From: an uncultured Polaromonas sp.
GTDB taxonomy: Bacteria; Pseudomonadota; Gammaproteobacteria; Burkholderiales; Burkholderiaceae
DNA length: 10,932 nucleotides
Assembly: GCA_946479075.1 (NCBI GenBank)
Contig: CAMLDT010000117.1
Location: 1 to 10,932 of the forward strand
Direction of reading: 5' to 3'
In this document: in pieces, positions 1 to 8,592 of the stretch
Numbering within the stretch: the first letter of the stretch is position 1
Layout: every line of letters begins with the position of its first letter
Program-made: the position numbers and the translations under genes
Notes under the pieces: model-generated
What the model was told of the DNA's origin: nothing
The model's input: only the letters and a program-made list of their open reading frames with translations
The model's database searches: none

Positions 1-1744
1 GGCGGGCGATCAGCTCCTCGATCTTCTTGCCCACCACCATCATCAGGTCGGCCAGTTCGTCGATCACCACCACGATGTAAGGCAGGCGCTCCAGCGGTTC
101 GGGCTGCTCCGGCGTCAGGCTGAAGGGGTTATAGACAAACTCACCGCGTGCCTTGGCTTCGTCGATCTTGACGTTGTAACCTGCCAGATTGCGCACACCC
201 ATCTTGCTCATCAGCTTGTAGCGTTTTTCCATCTCCGCCACGCACCAGTTCAGGCCGTGCGCCGCCTGGCGCATGTCGGTCACCACCGGCGCCAGCAGAT
301 GCGGAATGCCTTCATAAACGCTCATCTCCAGCATCTTCGGATCGATCAGCAGCAGCCGCACATCACGCGCATCGGCCTTGTACAGCAGGCTGAGGATCAT
401 GGCATTGATGCCCACCGACTTGCCCGAGCCGGTGGTACCGGCCACCAGGCAGTGCGGCATCTTGGCGAGGTCGGCCACCACCGGCGCACCGCCAATATCC
501 TTGCCCAGTCCGATGGTGAGCATGGACTTGGCTTCGTTGTAAACCTGCGAGCCCAGAATTTCGCTGAGCTTGATGGACTGGCGCTTGGCGTTGGGTAGTT
601 CCAGCGCCATGTAGTTTTTGCCCGGGATGGTTTCGATGACGCGGATGGACACCAGGCTCAGCGCGCGCGCCAGGTCCTTGGCCAGATTCACGATCTGCGC
701 CCCCTTGACGCCAGTGGCAGGTTCGATCTCGTAGCGCGTGATCACGGGGCCCGGCGCTGCAGCCACCACGCGCACCTCGACACCAAAATCCTTCAGCTTT
801 TTCTCGATCAGGCGGGAGGTCATCTCCAGGGTTTCGGGAGAAACCGTCTCCTGCCGTGTCAACGCGCCGTCGAGCAAGTCCACCTGCGGCAGCTTGGAGT
901 CCGGCATTTCGCTGAACAGCGGTTTCTGGCGCTCTTTCGCCACGCGTTCACTCTTGGGGATGTCGGCCAGTGTGGGCTCAATCAGCACCGGGACCGGGTG
1001 ATGCTCCTCGATCTCGATGCGTTCCTCGTGCAGGATTTCCTCACGCTCGCGTGCAGCCACGCGGCCGACGGCCAGGTCTTCCGCGATTTCGCGCTTTTCG
1101 CGTCTGGACTCGATCAGTTCATCCACCCACGCGCCAATGCGCTGCGCGACATGGGCCCATGAAAATGCAAACACCACAGACACCGCAATCACGCCCGCGG
1201 CAATCCACACCAGGCCGGATCCGGTAAACCCCAGCCACTTCACGCTGGCCGGGCCGGCCAAGTAGCCCAGCACGCCTCCCGCGTGGCCGGGCAGCTTGAA
1301 CTCGAACCGGTACAGGCGCGACCATTCCAGCGCCGCACTGGCCAGCAACAGCAGAGCCAGGCAGGACCAGAACCTGACGCGGCTCCAGGCCGTGCGCACG
1401 ACCACCTGGCTGCGCAGGCCGCGCGCCAGGGCGCCCAGCCATGCACGAAAACCCGCAGCCACCATCCACCACACCGAAAAGCCAAAGAGGAAATAACTCG
1501 CATCGGCGAGGTGCGCGCCCAGGCGCCCGCCCCAGTTATGGGCGGCAGCACCCGCAAGCTCCCGGCTTCCCGTCGTGGACCAGGCCGCGTCCTGCGGCGT
1601 GTAACTGAGCAGCGAGCCCAGCCAGAAGGCCAGTGCCAGCAGGCCGAGGATCAGGCTGACTTCGTGGGCAAAGCGTTTCACGCCACCGGCAGAAGGCGCG
1701 GCAGCAGAGGTTCTGGTGTTCAATGTATCGAGGGAGTAAGTCAT
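1..1744 (-). CDS. ftsK: DNA translocase FtsK, 5' part (C-terminus beyond window)
   Basis: FtsK/SpoIIIE-type septal DNA pump, which moves chromosomal DNA through the closing septum and promotes dimer resolution at the terminus. About 581 residues are visible. Hydrophobic segments near residues 28-47, 83-103, 123-141 and 175-196 fit the four-helix FtsK membrane domain. A short charged linker follows (about 200-300), far shorter than the E. coli linker. The motor domain then begins ([11 protein letters not shown] near 332-342). Walker A is GTTGSGKS at 436-443 and Walker B is [10 protein letters not shown], with the Asp at 562. The rest of the RecA-like core and the gamma (KOPS-reading) domain lie off the left edge. 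The ATG at 1744 is the only plausible start, because an in-frame TGA lies eight codons upstream and no GTG or TTG intervenes. Its Shine-Dalgarno is poor: a GAGG sits about 19 nt away. The gene lies 68 bp behind the Crp-type gene, probably cotranscribed with it. Confidence 0.96.
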   Translation of the reverse strand, partial: MTYSLDTLNTRTSAAAPSAGGVKRFAHEVSLILGLLALAFWLGSLLSYTPQDAAWSTTGSRELAGAAAHNWGGRLGAHLADASYFLFGFSVWWMVAAGFRAWLGALARGLRSQVVVRTAWSRVRFWSCLALLLLASAALEWSRLYRFEFKLPGHAGGVLGYLAGPASVKWLGFTGSGLVWIAAGVIAVSVVFAFSWAHVAQRIGAWVDELIESRREKREIAEDLAVGRVAAREREEILHEERIEIEEHHPVPVLIEPTLADIPKSERVAKERQKPLFSEMPDSKLPQVDLLDGALTRQETVSPETLEMTSRLIEKKLKDFGVEVRVVAAAPGPVITRYEIEPATGVKGAQIVNLAKDLARALSLVSIRVIETIPGKNYMALELPNAKRQSIKLSEILGSQVYNEAKSMLTIGLGKDIGGAPVVADLAKMPHCLVAGTTGSGKSVGINAMILSLLYKADARDVRLLLIDPKMLEMSVYEGIPHLLAPVVTDMRQAAHGLNWCVAEMEKRYKLMSKMGVRNLAGYNVKIDEAKARGEFVYNPFSLTPEQPEPLERLPYIVVVIDELADLMMVVGKKIEELIAR

Positions 1745-1812
1745 AAAACCAGCACCGAGCTTACCTCAGTTGCGCAGGCGAACCAGAGCGCCGCCACGCC
1801 CGAAATCGCTGC

Positions 1813-2490
1813 TCAGCCCAGTGAATTGAGCCGGTCCTTGACCCACATGGATCCGTCGGCGCGTGTCTCGATGTAACCGCGCTCCTCCAGGTCTTTCATG
1901 ACCCGGCTGACCATCTCGCGCGAGGCGCCAACCATCTTGGCCAGATCCTGTCGCGACACCTTTTCACGGATGACGGTGTTGCCTTCGCGGTCGGGCACAG
2001 CGGCCTCCAGCAAGGCCCTGGCGACCCGACCGTAAACATCCATCAGGGCCAGCGATTCAATTTTCCGGTCAGCCTGCCGCAAACGCTGCACCAATCCCTT
2101 CATGACCGCATAAGCCATGGAGCTGTTTTCCGGCAGGCAGCGGGCAAATTCCGGGCGCCCCACCACCAGGACATCGGTCTGGACTTCGGTGCGCACGGTG
2201 GCCGAGTGCGGCTCGCTGTCGATCAGGCTCATCTCGCCGACATAGTCGCCGGGATGCAAGGTGGCGAGGATCACTTCACGGCCGCGGGCATCGGTGGTCA
2301 CGACACGGGCCCGCCCGGTCAGCAAAATCGCCAGGGCATTGGATTGTTTGCCCTGTTCGACAATCGCTTCCCCGCGTTTGTAGCGCCGCTTGATGACCGC
2401 CGCAGCCACCGCTTCGGCCTGCGCAGCGGTCAACATCGAAAACAGCGGCACGCGCCGTATCAGCTCCAGGTTCGACACCATTGTGGACAT
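1813..2490 (-). CDS. Crp/Fnr-family transcriptional regulator
   Basis: Cyclic-nucleotide-binding-fold regulator of 225 residues, the usual size for CRP. The N-terminal beta-roll covers about residues 15-115 and contains GDYVGEMSL (81-89) and PHSATV (94-99). A long dimerisation helix follows (about 120-155). The C-terminal winged helix holds SRQDLAKMVGASREMVSRVM (179-198). The recognition-helix pattern R191-E192-x3-R196 matches the residues E. coli CRP uses to read TGTGA half-sites. The cAMP-phosphate Arg of CRP is a His here (H95), so the ligand is uncertain. There is no FNR-type cysteine cluster. The start at 2490 is chosen for AGGAG 9 nt upstream; a longer open frame to 2595 lacks family similarity. 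The gene is divergent from trxB and upstream of ftsK, the place lrp occupies in E. coli. Family assignment is firm; regulon and effector are unknown. Confidence 0.93.
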   Translation of the reverse strand: MSTMVSNLELIRRVPLFSMLTAAQAEAVAAAVIKRRYKRGEAIVEQGKQSNALAILLTGRARVVTTDARGREVILATLHPGDYVGEMSLIDSEPHSATVRTEVQTDVLVVGRPEFARCLPENSSMAYAVMKGLVQRLRQADRKIESLALMDVYGRVARALLEAAVPDREGNTVIREKVSRQDLAKMVGASREMVSRVMKDLEERGYIETRADGSMWVKDRLNSLG

Positions 2491-2613
2491 ATCAAACTTC
2501 TCCTGGTTGCGCCGCCGCAAGGGCTTCGCTCGAGTTCTTACAATGCAGGGGTTGTCCCTGTCGGGCCGCCCCAGGTTGATCCCCGGGTTGGCCATGGCGG
2601 TCTACAACTCTAA

Positions 2614-3591
<978 letters not shown>

Positions 3592-3669
3592 AGCCCCGCG
3601 CCTGTTGTTTTTGCGTATTGCGCCTTCGAACCGACGGAGCCAAACCCGCGGTCCTTGGGCCAATGGCAA

Positions 3670-3706
3670 CCTCAGGCTTGAGGACGTCCGGTTTTCAGGC
3701 TATAAT
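3670..3706 (+). promoter_or_regulatory. Sigma70 promoter of rpmB-rpmG
   Basis: A -35 element TTGAGG (3678-3683) and a perfect -10 TATAAT (3701-3706) are separated by exactly 17 bp, about 65 bp before rpmB. Transcription should begin near 3713, giving a leader of roughly 60 nt. The -35 lies inside an inverted repeat, CCTCA-GGCT-TGAGG (3670-3683). Confidence 0.85.
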
Positions 3707-3771
3707 CTATGGCTTAGCTGAGTTCCCCCATGGGGCCGGCATCCGATTTCTATTTTTTACGGAGAGTGCTC

Positions 3772-4005
3772 ATGGCACGCGTCTGTCAGGTAACGGGCAA
3801 AGGCCCGATGGTTGGAAACAATGTTTCCCATGCCAATAACAAAACAAAACGCCGGTTTTTGCCCAATTTGCAATACCGCCGTTTCTGGGTTGAAACCGAA
3901 AACCGCTGGGTGCGCCTGCGCGTGACCAGCGCTGGTTTGCGCCTGGTCGACAAGCTCGGTATCGACGCGGTCCTCGTGGATCTGCGCGCCCGCGGCGAAA
4001 TCTAA
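3772..4005 (+). CDS. rpmB: 50S ribosomal protein L28
   Basis: Large-subunit ribosomal protein L28, 77 residues, matching the usual 77-78. It begins [20 protein letters not shown] and continues with the family's Lys/Arg-rich [11 protein letters not shown] and the later [16 protein letters not shown] segment. A longer open frame begins at 3730, but ATG 3772 has a good ribosome-binding site (GGAGAG) and matches the conserved N-terminus. It is first in a two-gene operon with rpmG, the order also seen in E. coli, and is driven by the strong promoter at 3678-3706. Confidence 0.98.
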   Translation: MARVCQVTGKGPMVGNNVSHANNKTKRRFLPNLQYRRFWVETENRWVRLRVTSAGLRLVDKLGIDAVLVDLRARGEI

Positions 4006-4016
4006 GGAGAGTCACC

Positions 4017-4184
4017 ATGGCAAAAGGCGCACGCGAAAAAATCAAGCTGGAATCCACCGCCGGCACGGGTCACTTCTACACGACCACCAAGAACAAGAAA
4101 ACCACGCCCGACAAGATGCTGATCATGAAGTTTGATCCCAAGGCACGCAAGCATGTGGAATACAAGGAAATCAAGCTGAAGTAA
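4017..4184 (+). CDS. rpmG: 50S ribosomal protein L33
   Basis: Large-subunit ribosomal protein L33, 55 residues, the same length as the E. coli protein. It begins [20 protein letters not shown], continues with YTTTKNKK, and ends in [11 protein letters not shown]. It contains no cysteine, so it is the zinc-free (C-minus) form usual in Proteobacteria. It starts 11 nt after the rpmB stop, and its ribosome-binding site AAGGAGA overlaps that stop codon, pointing to tight translational linkage. A strong terminator follows at 4221-4252. Confidence 0.98.
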   Translation: MAKGAREKIKLESTAGTGHFYTTTKNKKTTPDKMLIMKFDPKARKHVEYKEIKLK

Positions 4185-4220
4185 TTCAGACTGATTTCTG
4201 CGTTGCCTGGCAGCGCTTCC

Positions 4221-4252
4221 AAAAAACCCGCTGGTTTCCGGCGGGTTTTTTT
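4221..4252 (+). terminator. Rho-independent terminator after rpmG, probably bidirectional
   Basis: The segment 4227-4245 folds as an 8-bp stem (one G-T pair) with a TTT loop, CCCGCTGG/CCGGCGGG, followed by seven Ts. Six As precede the stem, so the complementary strand also reads as a terminator and could stop transcripts coming from the desaturase side. Confidence 0.9.
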
Positions 4253-4421
4253 ATGCCCGTCCACAACGCGGCGCGTGCGGTGTCAGGCACGCGGGTTGCG
4301 GGGGCGGGAACCCGGTCCAGGCAAGCATGCATTGGCCATGCGTTCATGTTCGGCCGTCACAGCGCCCATACGGCTCTCCCGAGCCTCGCATGGGAGCCTT
4401 GCCTGTCCGAGGTCAGGACAA
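4253..4421. other. Non-coding spacer between convergent transcription units
   Basis: This is the middle of the 308-bp gap between rpmG and the desaturase. Beyond the two flanking terminators I see no convincing gene, RNA or mobile element. Short open frames here lack recognisable protein features and ribosome-binding sites. Confidence 0.6.
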
Positions 4422-4457
4422 GAAAAAGGCTGCAACAGCAAAAAGCCGGTGCAGCCT
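4422..4457 (-). terminator. Rho-independent terminator of the desaturase gene
   Basis: Read on the minus strand, AGGCTGCA (4457-4450) pairs with TGCAGCCT (4434-4427) around a 15-nt loop and is followed by a run of Ts (4427-4423). It lies 36 bp beyond the desaturase stop. A second small hairpin, GTCTGC-CGCA-GCAGAC (4463-4478), sits between the stop and this terminator. Confidence 0.75.
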
Positions 4458-4492
4458 GACCAGTCTGCCGCAGCAGACCGGAATTCAGCGCG

Positions 4493-5692
4493 TCAAGCGC
4501 GTGCGGCGCGCAAGTTCATCGAAAAGTCGCGCAGGGCAGCAATCCCGCTTTCCTCCGCGCGGTGGCACCAGGCCTGCAAGTCGCTGGCCAGTTGCTCACG
4601 CGATGCCGAGGTGGACAGCCACATCTGACGGAGCTCTTCACGCATGGTGACCATCTTGTCCAGGACCGGGTGCTCGGCGCGGACCTGGGCAATCTTTGGC
4701 TTGGCCGCTGCGGGCACCTTGTCATAGTCGCGATGCAGCCAGCGGTTGGCGGCCTTCAGGGCCGAGATATCCGCCTTGCGGGCCTTGAGCGCCTCGATCT
4801 CGGCCTTCCCGGCACGGCGCAGTTCACGTGCAAAACCGGCCATGACCTCATAACGGTGGGCAATCAGCGCCTCAAGCGTTTTTTCGTCGGCCACGGGCTG
4901 GATGGAACCCAGCGTCAGCTTGGGCGGCACCTTCTTGACGGTGGCCAGTCCCACTTTTTCCAAGCCGCGAATGTAGATCCAGCCAATGTCGAATTCATAG
5001 GGCTTGACCGAGAACTTGGCCGACGTGGGATAAGTGTGGTGATTGTTGTGCAGCTCCTCGCCGCCAATCATGATGCCCCAAGGCGAGATGTTGGTGCTGG
5101 CGTCGGGCGCCTCGAAATTGCGGTAGCCCCAGTAGTGGCCGATACCGTTGATGATGCCGGCGGCCGTCACGGGAATCCAGGCCATTTGCACCGCCCACAC
5201 AGCCAGACCGGCCGCGCCGAACAAGGCCAGGTTGATGATCATCATCAGGCCCACACCCTGCCAGCTATAACGGGTGTAGAGATTGCGTTCCAGCCAGTCG
5301 CTGGGCGTGCCGTGGCCATACTTGACCATGGTTTCCTTGTTCTTGCTCTCGGCGCGGTACAGCTCGGCACCTTCCCAGAATACTTTCTTGATGCCGTGCG
5401 CCTGGGGGCTGTGCGGATCGTCGATGGTTTCGCATTTGGCGTGGTGCTTGCGGTGGATGGATACCCACTCCTTGGTCACCTGACCGGTGCCCAGCCAGAG
5501 CCAGAAACGGAAGAAATGCGAAGGAATCGCGTGCAGGTCCATGGCGCGATGCGCCTGATGGCGGTGCAGGTAAATCGTCACGCTGGCAATGGTGATGTGA
5601 GTGGTCACCAGCGTATACAGCACGATCTGCCACCAGCTGGCGGCGATCAGGCCATTTGCCAGCCAGTCGAGGGCGGCGTCATACAAAATCAT
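4493..5692 (-). CDS. Membrane fatty acid desaturase (acyl-CoA/acyl-lipid delta-9 type)
   Basis: Integral-membrane di-iron desaturase that probably introduces a cis double bond into fatty acyl chains, adjusting membrane fluidity. The three histidine boxes are intact: HRHQAH (43-48), HRKHH (80-84) and HNNHH (215-219). Hydrophobic segments near 20-41, 60-72, 145-167 and 170-188 flank them, and the GIGHYWGYRNFE motif (183-194) is typical of the delta-9 group. Residues 1-260 form the enzyme. Residues about 265-399 are a charged, helical extension without obvious membrane segments. ATG 5692 has AAGGA about 6 nt upstream and fits the family. The gene appears to be its own transcription unit, with promoter at 5764-5792 and terminator at 4422-4457. 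Substrate form and position of the double bond cannot be read from sequence. Confidence 0.93.
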   Translation of the reverse strand: MILYDAALDWLANGLIAASWWQIVLYTLVTTHITIASVTIYLHRHQAHRAMDLHAIPSHFFRFWLWLGTGQVTKEWVSIHRKHHAKCETIDDPHSPQAHGIKKVFWEGAELYRAESKNKETMVKYGHGTPSDWLERNLYTRYSWQGVGLMMIINLALFGAAGLAVWAVQMAWIPVTAAGIINGIGHYWGYRNFEAPDASTNISPWGIMIGGEELHNNHHTYPTSAKFSVKPYEFDIGWIYIRGLEKVGLATVKKVPPKLTLGSIQPVADEKTLEALIAHRYEVMAGFARELRRAGKAEIEALKARKADISALKAANRWLHRDYDKVPAAAKPKIAQVRAEHPVLDKMVTMREELRQMWLSTSASREQLASDLQAWCHRAEESGIAALRDFSMNLRAARA

Positions 5693-5763
5693 GTAGGTCC
5701 TTTATGAACAATCTGTAACAGCGCCCTGCAATCTTGATGAAACCGTGCCGGAGCCGAGCCCCT

Positions 5764-5792
5764 ATTGTAGGGCGAGGGGTATAAATCACCAA
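5764..5792 (-). promoter_or_regulatory. Candidate sigma70 promoter of the desaturase gene
   Basis: On the minus strand, TTGGTG (5792-5787) and TACAAT (5769-5764) are 17 bp apart, which gives a leader of about 65 nt before ATG 5692. The -10 lies inside the inverted repeat CCCTA-TTG-TAGGG (5760-5772). The -35 lies inside one copy of an 11-bp direct repeat. Confidence 0.6.
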
Positions 5793-5856
5793 ACACCCCG
5801 CACGAAGAAACCCGGCTTTCGCGTAAAACTGAAGTAAATCCGCAAAAATCACCAAA
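5783..5856. repeat. Pair of 11-bp direct repeats upstream of the desaturase
   Basis: AAATCACCAAA occurs at 5783-5793 and again, identically, at 5846-5856. The start-to-start distance is 63 bp, about six helical turns. The proximal copy covers the proposed -35 element, so the pair could be regulator binding sites. This is sequence pattern only. Confidence 0.55.
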
Positions 5857-5891
5857 AATCGGTAATTAACGGCTTCATGCCGCCAACGGTT

Positions 5892-7160
5892 CTAGATTTT
5901 TTGCCAAACGGCAGCAAAAAACCCGTCGGTGCGATGCAAATGCGGCCAAAGACGCAAATAGGGCCCGCTGCAAAGCCCCGCGGCTCCTTCCACCCCCAGA
6001 TGCGTCAGAAGCTCCCCCGCTTCAAGTGGCGCAAAATCTTTATTTGCTGCCGTGAACGCCTGGGCGATCAACTCGTTTTCATCGCGCAAGATGCTGCAGG
6101 TCGCGTAGACCAGGCGGCCGCCCGGCTTCAGCAGGCGCGCTGCGCTTTGCAAAATGGCGGTCTGCTTGGCCGTCAGCTCCTCGATGGCCTGGGGCGTCTG
6201 CCGCCATTTCAGGTCGGGGTTGCGGCGCAGCGTACCCAGGCCCGAGCAGGGCGCATCAATCAGCACCCGGTCGATTTTTCCGGCCAGGCGTTTGATACGG
6301 TCGTCGCGCTCATGGGCAATCGCCACCGGATGCACGTTGGACAGGCCGCTGCGCGCCAGCCGGGGCTTGAGCGCATCGAGGCGATGGCCCGAGGTGTCAA
6401 AGGCGTAGAGCCGGCCCGTATTGCGCATGCAGGCACCCAGTGCCAGGGTCTTGCCGCCAGCGCCAGCGCAAAAGTCCACCACCATCTCCCCCCGCTTGGC
6501 ATCGACCAGCAAGGCCAGCAACTGCGAACCTTCGTCCTGCACTTCGATGGCGCCCCGGGTGAAGGTGTCGAGCTTGTTGAGCGCCGGCTTGGTCGTCAGC
6601 CGCAAGCCCCACGGAGAATAAGGCGTCGCCATCGAGGGGATGGCCGCCTTTGCAAGCTCCTTCTGGATGTCTGCCCGCTTGTCCTTGAGCGTGTTGACAC
6701 GCAGGTCCAGCCCCGCCGGGGCGTTGAGGCTTTCGACCAGCGGCCAGAAGTCGTCGCCAAGCTGCGCCTTCAGCGGCTCCACCAGCCAGGCCGGCAGGTT
6801 GTGCCGGTGCAACTCCATGAGATCTGCGGGTTGGACCTGGTCGCAGCGTGCCAGCCAGTCCTTCTCCTGATCGGAGAGCGCCCCCAGCAGGAAATCGCGC
6901 TCGGCGGCAAAACCCAGGATGGCCAGGCGCCGTTCGGTCGGGCCGCTGCCATGCTGGGCCAGGTAGGTGAACAGGTTTTTCTTGCGCAGCACGCCGTAAA
7001 TGGTCTCGGCCACCGTGGCGCGCTCGCGCGGGCCCAGGCGCTGCTCGCGGAAATGGCGCGACACCACCATGTCGGCGGGGTGGTCGAAACGAAGAACCTG
7101 CTTGAGGAGAACGGTACAGCTGTCGAGTAAGGCGTTGGGATGCATGCCCCATTGTCCCAT
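5892..7160 (-). CDS. RsmB/NOP-family RNA (cytosine-5) methyltransferase
   Basis: S-adenosylmethionine-dependent enzyme that probably methylates carbon 5 of a cytosine in rRNA or tRNA. Numbering from ATG 7160 gives 422 residues. The SAM-binding loop is DFCAGAGGKT (229-238). The two family cysteines are present: DAPCSGLGT with Cys305 (catalytic-site motif IV in many numberings) and ATCS with Cys355. NPDLKW follows the first and LKPGGRLVYATCS precedes the second. The N-terminal third is helical and not clearly a full NusB domain. ATG 7160 has GAGG 9 nt upstream; ATG 7145 (start MHPNALLDSC) is a close alternative that resembles homologues I recall. It lies 22 bp behind the hydrolase gene and may rely on its transcript. 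E. coli rsmB is beside fmt, which is not seen here, so this may be a second paralogue; I give no symbol. Confidence 0.92.
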   Translation of the reverse strand: MGQWGMHPNALLDSCTVLLKQVLRFDHPADMVVSRHFREQRLGPRERATVAETIYGVLRKKNLFTYLAQHGSGPTERRLAILGFAAERDFLLGALSDQEKDWLARCDQVQPADLMELHRHNLPAWLVEPLKAQLGDDFWPLVESLNAPAGLDLRVNTLKDKRADIQKELAKAAIPSMATPYSPWGLRLTTKPALNKLDTFTRGAIEVQDEGSQLLALLVDAKRGEMVVDFCAGAGGKTLALGACMRNTGRLYAFDTSGHRLDALKPRLARSGLSNVHPVAIAHERDDRIKRLAGKIDRVLIDAPCSGLGTLRRNPDLKWRQTPQAIEELTAKQTAILQSAARLLKPGGRLVYATCSILRDENELIAQAFTAANKDFAPLEAGELLTHLGVEGAAGLCSGPYLRLWPHLHRTDGFFAAVWQKI

Positions 7161-7182
7161 CCCGAAGCCCCTCAGGCAGCTC

Positions 7183-8490
7183 TCAGGTCGGTCCGATGAA
7201 TTTGCCGGTCCGGTTATAGGTTTGCAGGACCGCCCAGGTCTGCTTCGCGTGAGAGCTGAGGTAGGGTTCATTGCGCAGCAGGGATTCGCGGCGCTCGTGA
7301 TACTTCCTGGACCTGCTTTTGAACCCGATCTTGAAATCCAGCCAGGCGGTGCGGCACAGTTGCTGGAAAAGCGCCTTGTGGTGCCAGTTCACGAACAGTC
7401 CATCGGGCTTGAGCTGGGCGACGGAGCGGAACTTCGTGCTGGTCCAATCCTGGCCCACGCCGATGTCGCGGTCGTCCATCTGGCCGCGCTGCAGCGTGTA
7501 GACCGTGCTGCGCAAGGCCGTGTACTGGGCCTGCTGGGCAATCATCTCGTCGTAGCAGCGCAGCATGTCCGCATCGGAATAAGGCAGGCATCTGTTCAGC
7601 GCCGTTCCCCACTCGGTCAGGTAGTTCTCGGCCAGCATGCGCACCACCCTGCCCGGTCCATAAAACGTGTTGACGCCATTGCCGCCGATGTAGTTTCCCG
7701 CGTTCCCCACCAGCGTCGCATGGCGGCCCGGCAAGGGGTAATACACGGCTTCGGTGGACTTTGGATCTGCCACCCGGGCCAGCGTGGCCGCAAAGCCGAG
7801 AGATCGCTCGTCGCGCGCGTAAAAAGCCACGTAGTTCTTCACGTTGGCCGGGATGGTGGTCCGGTGCGCCTGGAACTGCCCGGTTCCGGGGACCGGATCC
7901 ACCGCAATCAGGTTGACCGGGATATCTTTCAGCACCGGATCGAGCGCCAGCGCGTTCGCAAACATGTGTGTGGTCACCGCACCGCGGCTCCAGCCAATGG
8001 CGTTGATCTGCGTGATGGGCTTCTTCTTGCGGAAGATCTTGATCTTCTGCATCTGCAGGGCCTGCTGCGTCACGCGCCGGTCGGGCAACACGCCCGAACC
8101 GAGGTTTTTGCCGAAGACACTGTATTTGTAGGCCTTGTCCGCAATCGGAATCCCCGCCTGTTTGAGCACGCGATAGTTGAGATCGGTCAGTTTCTGGCGG
8201 CTCCAGGTGGCTTCGCCGTGAATCATGGCCAGGGCATGTGCGACATTTTCTTCCCAGCCCTTCCCAAAACCCACGCCGGTGGCGGCGCTGTAGTTTCCGG
8301 GAGGGACAAACTTTTCGTCCTCCTGCAGGTTTCCGCTGCCTGGCCCGTCGGCAATGATCCAGTCGACAAATTCCATGCCGGCGGCATGTCGCGCAAGCGT
8401 CGAAATGAGTTCTCCCGCGTGGTAGTCCGCGTTGGAAAAATCGAAGCTGTTGGAGCCCGTGCCACAGAAAAATACCGTGAAAGTCGCCAT
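7183..8490 (-). CDS. Putative alpha/beta-hydrolase, DUF2235/Tle1-like lipase
   Basis: Protein of 435 residues with features of the DUF2235 group, which includes type VI secretion phospholipase effectors (Tle1). An N-terminal strand and loop FFCGTGSNSF (7-16) resembles the family's FFDGTxN. The nucleophile elbow is GWSRGA (166-171, Ser168), a likely acid is Asp198 in AVDPVPG, the DERS stretch (226-229) recalls the family's DERR, and the likely base is His257 in PGRHATLVG. The order and spacing fit a Ser-Asp-His hydrolase. No signal peptide or membrane segment is evident. ATG 8490 immediately precedes the first strand; its ribosome-binding site is weak (GGGA). Open frame continues to 8832 but runs antisense to the DUF1653 gene. 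No VgrG, PAAR, chaperone or immunity gene is adjacent. The hydrolase fold is likely; lipid substrate and secretion are inference. Confidence 0.8.
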   Translation of the reverse strand: MATFTVFFCGTGSNSFDFSNADYHAGELISTLARHAAGMEFVDWIIADGPGSGNLQEDEKFVPPGNYSAATGVGFGKGWEENVAHALAMIHGEATWSRQKLTDLNYRVLKQAGIPIADKAYKYSVFGKNLGSGVLPDRRVTQQALQMQKIKIFRKKKPITQINAIGWSRGAVTTHMFANALALDPVLKDIPVNLIAVDPVPGTGQFQAHRTTIPANVKNYVAFYARDERSLGFAATLARVADPKSTEAVYYPLPGRHATLVGNAGNYIGGNGVNTFYGPGRVVRMLAENYLTEWGTALNRCLPYSDADMLRCYDEMIAQQAQYTALRSTVYTLQRGQMDDRDIGVGQDWTSTKFRSVAQLKPDGLFVNWHHKALFQQLCRTAWLDFKIGFKSRSRKYHERRESLLRNEPYLSSHAKQTWAVLQTYNRTGKFIGPT

Positions 8491-8592
8491 GAAATTCCCG
8501 CAGGTGACGACCGGTAAGCCGCAGCCGGTCCGTGTGAAGCTTCCGAAAATGTAGCACCAGCAGGCGCGCCCCACGGCCAGTCCTGCACTGGC

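Noticed and set aside
2539..2544. TACAAT as a -10 element for trxB
   Set aside because: No -35-like hexamer lies 16-18 bp upstream and it would leave a ~100-nt leader without other support.
2491..2595. Upstream extension of the Crp-type gene to ATG 2595
   Set aside because: The extra 35 residues are Arg-rich, resemble no Crp family N-terminus, and the start at 2490 has a good AGGAG site.
5596..5612. TGTGA...TCACC dyad as a CRP site
   Set aside because: It lies inside the desaturase coding region and the spacer is 4 bp rather than 6.
4562..5707. Plus-strand open frame opposite the desaturase
   Set aside because: Antisense shadow; the three histidine boxes on the minus strand identify the real gene.
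5866..5886. Weak hairpin after the RNA methyltransferase as a terminator
   Set aside because: The 8-bp stem needs two G-T pairs and the nearest T-run is about 8 nt away; not convincing.
5877..7130. Long plus-strand open frame opposite the RNA methyltransferase
   Set aside because: Composition typical of antisense shadow (Gln/Arg/Gly-rich), with no motifs; the methyltransferase motifs are clear on the other strand.
7161..7271. Upstream extension of the RNA methyltransferase
   Set aside because: It overlaps the end of the hydrolase gene by 89 bp in another frame and adds no family-like sequence.
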